From the NCBI GenBank assembly GCA_002407725.1, contig DHOD01000004.1, positions 12,720 through 21,418 on the forward strand: a stretch of DNA of 8,699 nt. Reading direction: 5' to 3'. How positions within the stretch are numbered: position 1 is the first letter of the stretch; each line of letters opens with the position of its first letter. Source of the stretch: Christensenella sp. UBA5399 (lineage in GTDB: Bacteria > Bacillota > Clostridia > Christensenellales > Christensenellaceae). The position numbers and the translations under genes are program-made. The notes below the pieces were generated by a model. That model ran no database searches. It was not told the origin of the DNA and saw nothing but the letters and a program-made list of their open reading frames with translations. Of this stretch, positions 5,825 through 8,699 are shown piece after piece.

Positions 5825-7141
5825 ATGGGAGTAAAAGTAGCAAAATTTGGGGGAAGCTCGCTTGCCGATGCCGATCAGATCCGCAAGATGGCTGAAATTA
5901 TCAATGCTGACGAGGACAGGAAGTTTGTGGTACCATCCGCACCGGGAAAGCGGAGCGCGGACGACATGAAGGTCACCGACCTGCTCTACCAACTGTACAA
6001 CGGCCTGATCAACATGGAAGATATCACAAAGGTCTTTACGCTGATCTACAACCGGTACGTCAAAATCAAAAAGGACTTGGGCGTCAAGACAAAGATCGAG
6101 GACGAGTTGGAAAAGGTATATGAAGAGGCAAAGTGCTGCGACACGCCCGATTATGCGGCATCGCGGGGCGAATACCTCAACGGCATGCTGATCGCGGATT
6201 ATCTGGGATATGATTTTATTGACGCGGCGGACGTCATCTTTTTTGACAGCGCCGGCAATTACGACGAAAAGAAGACAATGAGCGTGCTGCCGGGGGCGCT
6301 GAAGCTGCACGAGCGCGCCGTTATCCCGGGTTTTTACGGCAGCATACCCAACGGGAAAATCAAGACGTTCTCACGCGGGGGCAGCGATATCACCGGCTCC
6401 ATTATATCGTGCGCGGCGGATGCCGACCTGTACGAAAACTGGACGGATGTTTCGGGATTTTTGATGGCAGACCCGCGTGTGGTCGAGAACCCACAAAAAA
6501 TCGATGTCATCACCTACCGCGAGCTGCGCGAGCTTGCGTACATGGGCGCGACGGTGCTGCACGAGGACTGCATCTTCCCGGTGCTGGAGGCCGCGATTCC
6601 CATCAATGTGCGCAACACCAACAAGCCGGGCGACGCGGGAACGATGATTGTCCCGGAGATCGAATCATCCAAAATGTCCAACAGGAACATCACGGGCGTG
6701 GCGGGTAAGAAGAATTTTACAGTTATTACAATGGAGAAGAGCGGTATGAATGCCGAGATTGGCTTTGGCCGCAAAGTGTTGGGCTGCCTCGAGAAATTCG
6801 GGCTCTCGTTCGAGCACATGCCTTCTTCGATCGATACGGTGTCGCTGGTGCTGGCGGATAAGGGCATCAGGGGATGCATCGAGCAACTGATCGACGAGCT
6901 GCACGCCGTTTGCAACCCCGACAGTGTGGAGGTTTCGTCCAACATGGCGCTGATTGCGACGGTGGGCCGCGGCATGATCCGCAAAATCGGTGTTTCTGCC
7001 AAGCTGTTCACGGCGCTCGCCTCCAAAAAGATCAACGTGCGCATGATTGACCAGGGCTCCAGCGAGATCAACATCATTGTTGGCGTCGAGAATGACGATT
7101 TTGAGAAAGCCGTGCGGGCCATTTATAACGCATTGGTATAA
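5825..7141 (+). CDS. lysC: Aspartate kinase (monofunctional, two ACT domains)
   Basis: This 438-residue enzyme phosphorylates aspartate to 4-phospho-aspartate, the first step toward lysine, threonine, methionine and diaminopimelate. The amino-acid kinase domain (about 1-275) shows KFGGSS (7-12) at the nucleotide site, FSRGGSDITGS (182-192), NWTDVSGFLMADPRVV (205-220) and ELAYMGATVLHEDCIFPV (236-253). Two ACT domains follow, at about 289-345 and 374-435 (the latter with RKIGVSAKLFTALASKKINV, 386-405), which normally bind lysine or threonine for feedback control. No homoserine dehydrogenase domain is attached. The usual VVSAxxGxT block reads VVPSAPGKRSADDMKVTDLL (35-54), a variant I associate with a clostridial subgroup. 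The ATG has AGGAG (5811-5815) nine bases ahead. Other lysine-pathway genes are absent nearby, and no lysine riboswitch fits in the leader, so control is probably allosteric. The effector specificity cannot be read from the sequence. Confidence 0.93.
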   Translation: MGVKVAKFGGSSLADADQIRKMAEIINADEDRKFVVPSAPGKRSADDMKVTDLLYQLYNGLINMEDITKVFTLIYNRYVKIKKDLGVKTKIEDELEKVYEEAKCCDTPDYAASRGEYLNGMLIADYLGYDFIDAADVIFFDSAGNYDEKKTMSVLPGALKLHERAVIPGFYGSIPNGKIKTFSRGGSDITGSIISCAADADLYENWTDVSGFLMADPRVVENPQKIDVITYRELRELAYMGATVLHEDCIFPVLEAAIPINVRNTNKPGDAGTMIVPEIESSKMSNRNITGVAGKKNFTVITMEKSGMNAEIGFGRKVLGCLEKFGLSFEHMPSSIDTVSLVLADKGIRGCIEQLIDELHAVCNPDSVEVSSNMALIATVGRGMIRKIGVSAKLFTALASKKINVRMIDQGSSEINIIVGVENDDFEKAVRAIYNALV

Positions 7142-7176
7142 ACGATAATGTGACAAAAGACGCAAAGGAGCGAAGG

Positions 7177-8699
7177 ATGTCTGTAAAAAGGGTTTTTGTT
7201 GAGAAGAGGGAAGGGTTTGACGTGGAGGCCAGGAGCGCGTTGAAGGATTTTACGCAGTACCTGGGCGAGCCCGTAACCTCTGTCAGGATGTTTAATCGCT
7301 ACGATGTGGAGGGCATCGGCGACGAAGATTTTGAGGCGGCCGCCACGCAGGTGATGAGCGAGGGCGCGTCCGATACGGTCTATTATGATGAAATGCCGGA
7401 TGTGAGAAAAAAGGCGCATGTCTTTGCCGTGGAATACCTGCCCGGCCAATATGACCAGCGGGCGGACAGCGCCGCGCAATGCGTCCAGCTGCTGACGCGC
7501 AAGGACCGTCCCGAGATCCGCTGTGCCAAAGTGTATGCGGTTGAAGGCGATATCGATATCGATGCGGTCAAGCGGTATGTTATCAACCCTGTGGATTCGC
7601 GCGAGGCTTCGCTTGCGCCGTACGATACGTTGGCAATGGACGTAAGCGTGCCCGAAAGCGTGGAGACGGTGGACGGGTTCAACCAGTTCACCAAAAAGCA
7701 GGTTGCGGCATATATAGAGGAAAACGGGTTTGCGATGACAGCCGAAGATATGGCGTGCGCGCAGGCATACTTCAAGGGGGAGCAGCGCGACCCCACAATC
7801 ACGGAGCTGCGTGTGCTGGATACATACTGGTCGGACCACTGCCGGCACACGACATTTCTTACCAAATTAAAAAACGTGACATTTGCAAATGATAATATTT
7901 CGCGCCAGGCGGAGCGCGTGTACGAGGAATACCTGGATATGCGGCGCGACCTGGGCAGCAAAAAGGACGTCTGCCTGATGGACCTTGCGACCATCTACGC
8001 CAAGGACGCGAAAAGCAGGAACCAACTGAAGGACTTTGATGAGAGTGAGGAGATCAACGCCTGCTCGATCCGCCACACAATTGATACGGAGGATGGCCCG
8101 CGTGATTACCTGATCATGTTCAAAAACGAAACGCACAACCACCCAACGGAGATCGAGCCGTTTGGCGGTGCGGCAACCTGCCTGGGCGGCGCAATCCGCG
8201 ATCCGCTCTCGGGCCGTTCGTATGTGTACCAGGCAATGCGCGTGACCGGCAGCGGCGACCCGCGCGAGAGCCTGGAGGATACCATGGAGCACAAGCTGCC
8301 CCAGCGGAAGATCACCAGGGAGGCGGCGCACGGATATTCGTCCTATGGCAACCAGATCGGCCTGGCGACAGGGCTGGTGAACGAGGTATACCACGGGGGA
8401 TACAAGGCGAAGCGGATGGAGATTGGCGCAGTGATTGGCGCCGCCCCGCGTGAGAATGTGGTGCGCGAGCGCCCGCGCAGCGGCGATGTGGTGATATTGA
8501 TCGGCGGGCGTACGGGGCGCGACGGCATCGGCGGTGCCACCGGGTCCAGCAAGGCGCACGACGAGCGGTCGGTGGAAAAATGCGGTGCGGAGGTGCAGAA
8601 GGGCAACCCCCTTACCGAGCGCAAGCTGCAACGGCTGTTCCGCAATCCGGATTTTACGCGCAAGGTGAAGCGCTGCAACGACTTTGGCGCGGGCGGCGT
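7177..8699 (+). CDS. purL: Phosphoribosylformylglycinamidine synthase, large single-chain type (5' part, cut by window edge)
   Basis: The reading frame starts at the ATG at 7177, six bases after AAAGGAG (7164-7170), and stays open through 507 codons to the right edge. The enzyme converts formylglycinamide ribonucleotide, ATP and glutamine into formylglycinamidine ribonucleotide in purine synthesis, in the cytoplasm. Residues 1 to about 130 form the PurS-like N-terminal region. Next come the conserved DTYWSDHCRHTTF (215-227), KNETHNHPTEIEPFGGAAT (316-334) with the metal and nucleotide residues of the AIR-synthase-like fold, and GGRTGRDGIGGATGSS (443-458). Its presence as one long chain with an N-terminal PurS-like part, rather than separate purS, purQ and purL, fits the clostridial form of about 1,250 residues; the second synthase half and the glutaminase domain would lie beyond the edge. 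The 35-base gap after lysC has no terminator, so it is probably co-transcribed. No purine riboswitch is seen. Confidence 0.95.
   Translation, partial: MSVKRVFVEKREGFDVEARSALKDFTQYLGEPVTSVRMFNRYDVEGIGDEDFEAAATQVMSEGASDTVYYDEMPDVRKKAHVFAVEYLPGQYDQRADSAAQCVQLLTRKDRPEIRCAKVYAVEGDIDIDAVKRYVINPVDSREASLAPYDTLAMDVSVPESVETVDGFNQFTKKQVAAYIEENGFAMTAEDMACAQAYFKGEQRDPTITELRVLDTYWSDHCRHTTFLTKLKNVTFANDNISRQAERVYEEYLDMRRDLGSKKDVCLMDLATIYAKDAKSRNQLKDFDESEEINACSIRHTIDTEDGPRDYLIMFKNETHNHPTEIEPFGGAATCLGGAIRDPLSGRSYVYQAMRVTGSGDPRESLEDTMEHKLPQRKITREAAHGYSSYGNQIGLATGLVNEVYHGGYKAKRMEIGAVIGAAPRENVVRERPRSGDVVILIGGRTGRDGIGGATGSSKAHDERSVEKCGAEVQKGNPLTERKLQRLFRNPDFTRKVKRCNDFGAGG

Noticed and set aside
4419..5843. 474-codon minus-strand open frame covering the DUF1015 gene
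   Set aside because: The plus strand carries recognisable DUF1015 motifs, a promoter and a ribosome binding site. The antisense frame runs over both ends of that gene and resembles no family I know.
7549..7560. 12-base perfect palindrome GATATCGATATC inside purL
   Set aside because: It encodes part of an Asp-Ile repeat in the reading frame and is more simply explained as codon coincidence than as a site.
7123..8631. Two long minus-strand open frames (241 and 254 codons) opposite purL
   Set aside because: The plus strand encodes unmistakable PurL motifs throughout; the antisense frames are low-complexity, His- and Arg-rich shadows.

Overview
The window looks like a chromosomal core or near-core segment of an anaerobic Firmicute, most likely a Clostridia or Christensenellales-type gut bacterium. 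The reasons are the clostridial single-chain type of PurL, a clostridial-type aspartate kinase, a DUF1015 protein, and the paired condensation-like acyltransferase and zinc-ribbon membrane protein. Other support comes from strong AGGAG-type ribosome binding sites, sigma-A promoters in AT-rich gaps, and moderately GC-rich coding sequence. The lineage is inferred from family recognition, not from a search. I see no rRNA, tRNA, CRISPR array, insertion sequence or phage gene.

The layout is two gene sets facing away from a shared promoter region at about 4279-4469. Leftward (minus strand) the order is: a class-III aminotransferase resembling glutamate-1-semialdehyde aminomutase (2977-4278); a pirin-family protein with all four metal ligands (2041-2901); a free-standing condensation/alcohol-acetyltransferase-like protein with an HxxxD motif (768-2048); and a six-helix membrane protein with an N-terminal zinc ribbon, DUF6320-like (103-786). 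The last three overlap by 8 and 19 bases and are almost certainly one translationally coupled unit. The aminotransferase lies 75 bases upstream of the pirin start with no convincing terminator or promoter between, so it may be the first gene of a four-gene operon. At the left edge a near-consensus leftward promoter (41-69) followed by a perfect dyad starts a further transcript that leaves the window.

Rightward (plus strand) the order is: a DUF1015 protein (4470-5801), a monofunctional aspartate kinase with two ACT domains (5825-7141), and the N-terminal 507 residues of a large phosphoribosylformylglycinamidine synthase (7177 to the right edge). Gaps are 23 and 35 bases, each with a good ribosome binding site, so this reads as one operon from a TTGAAA-17-TATATT promoter. 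Its leader is only about 50 bases, too short for a lysine or purine riboswitch.

The rightward set joins aspartate-family amino-acid synthesis to purine synthesis through a protein of unknown function. The leftward set has no assigned pathway. Its pieces (an acyl-transfer fold, an integral membrane zinc-ribbon partner, a metal-binding cupin and a PLP enzyme) suggest modification of a small amine- or alcohol-bearing molecule, but that is inference. The leftward set is the part most worth following up.
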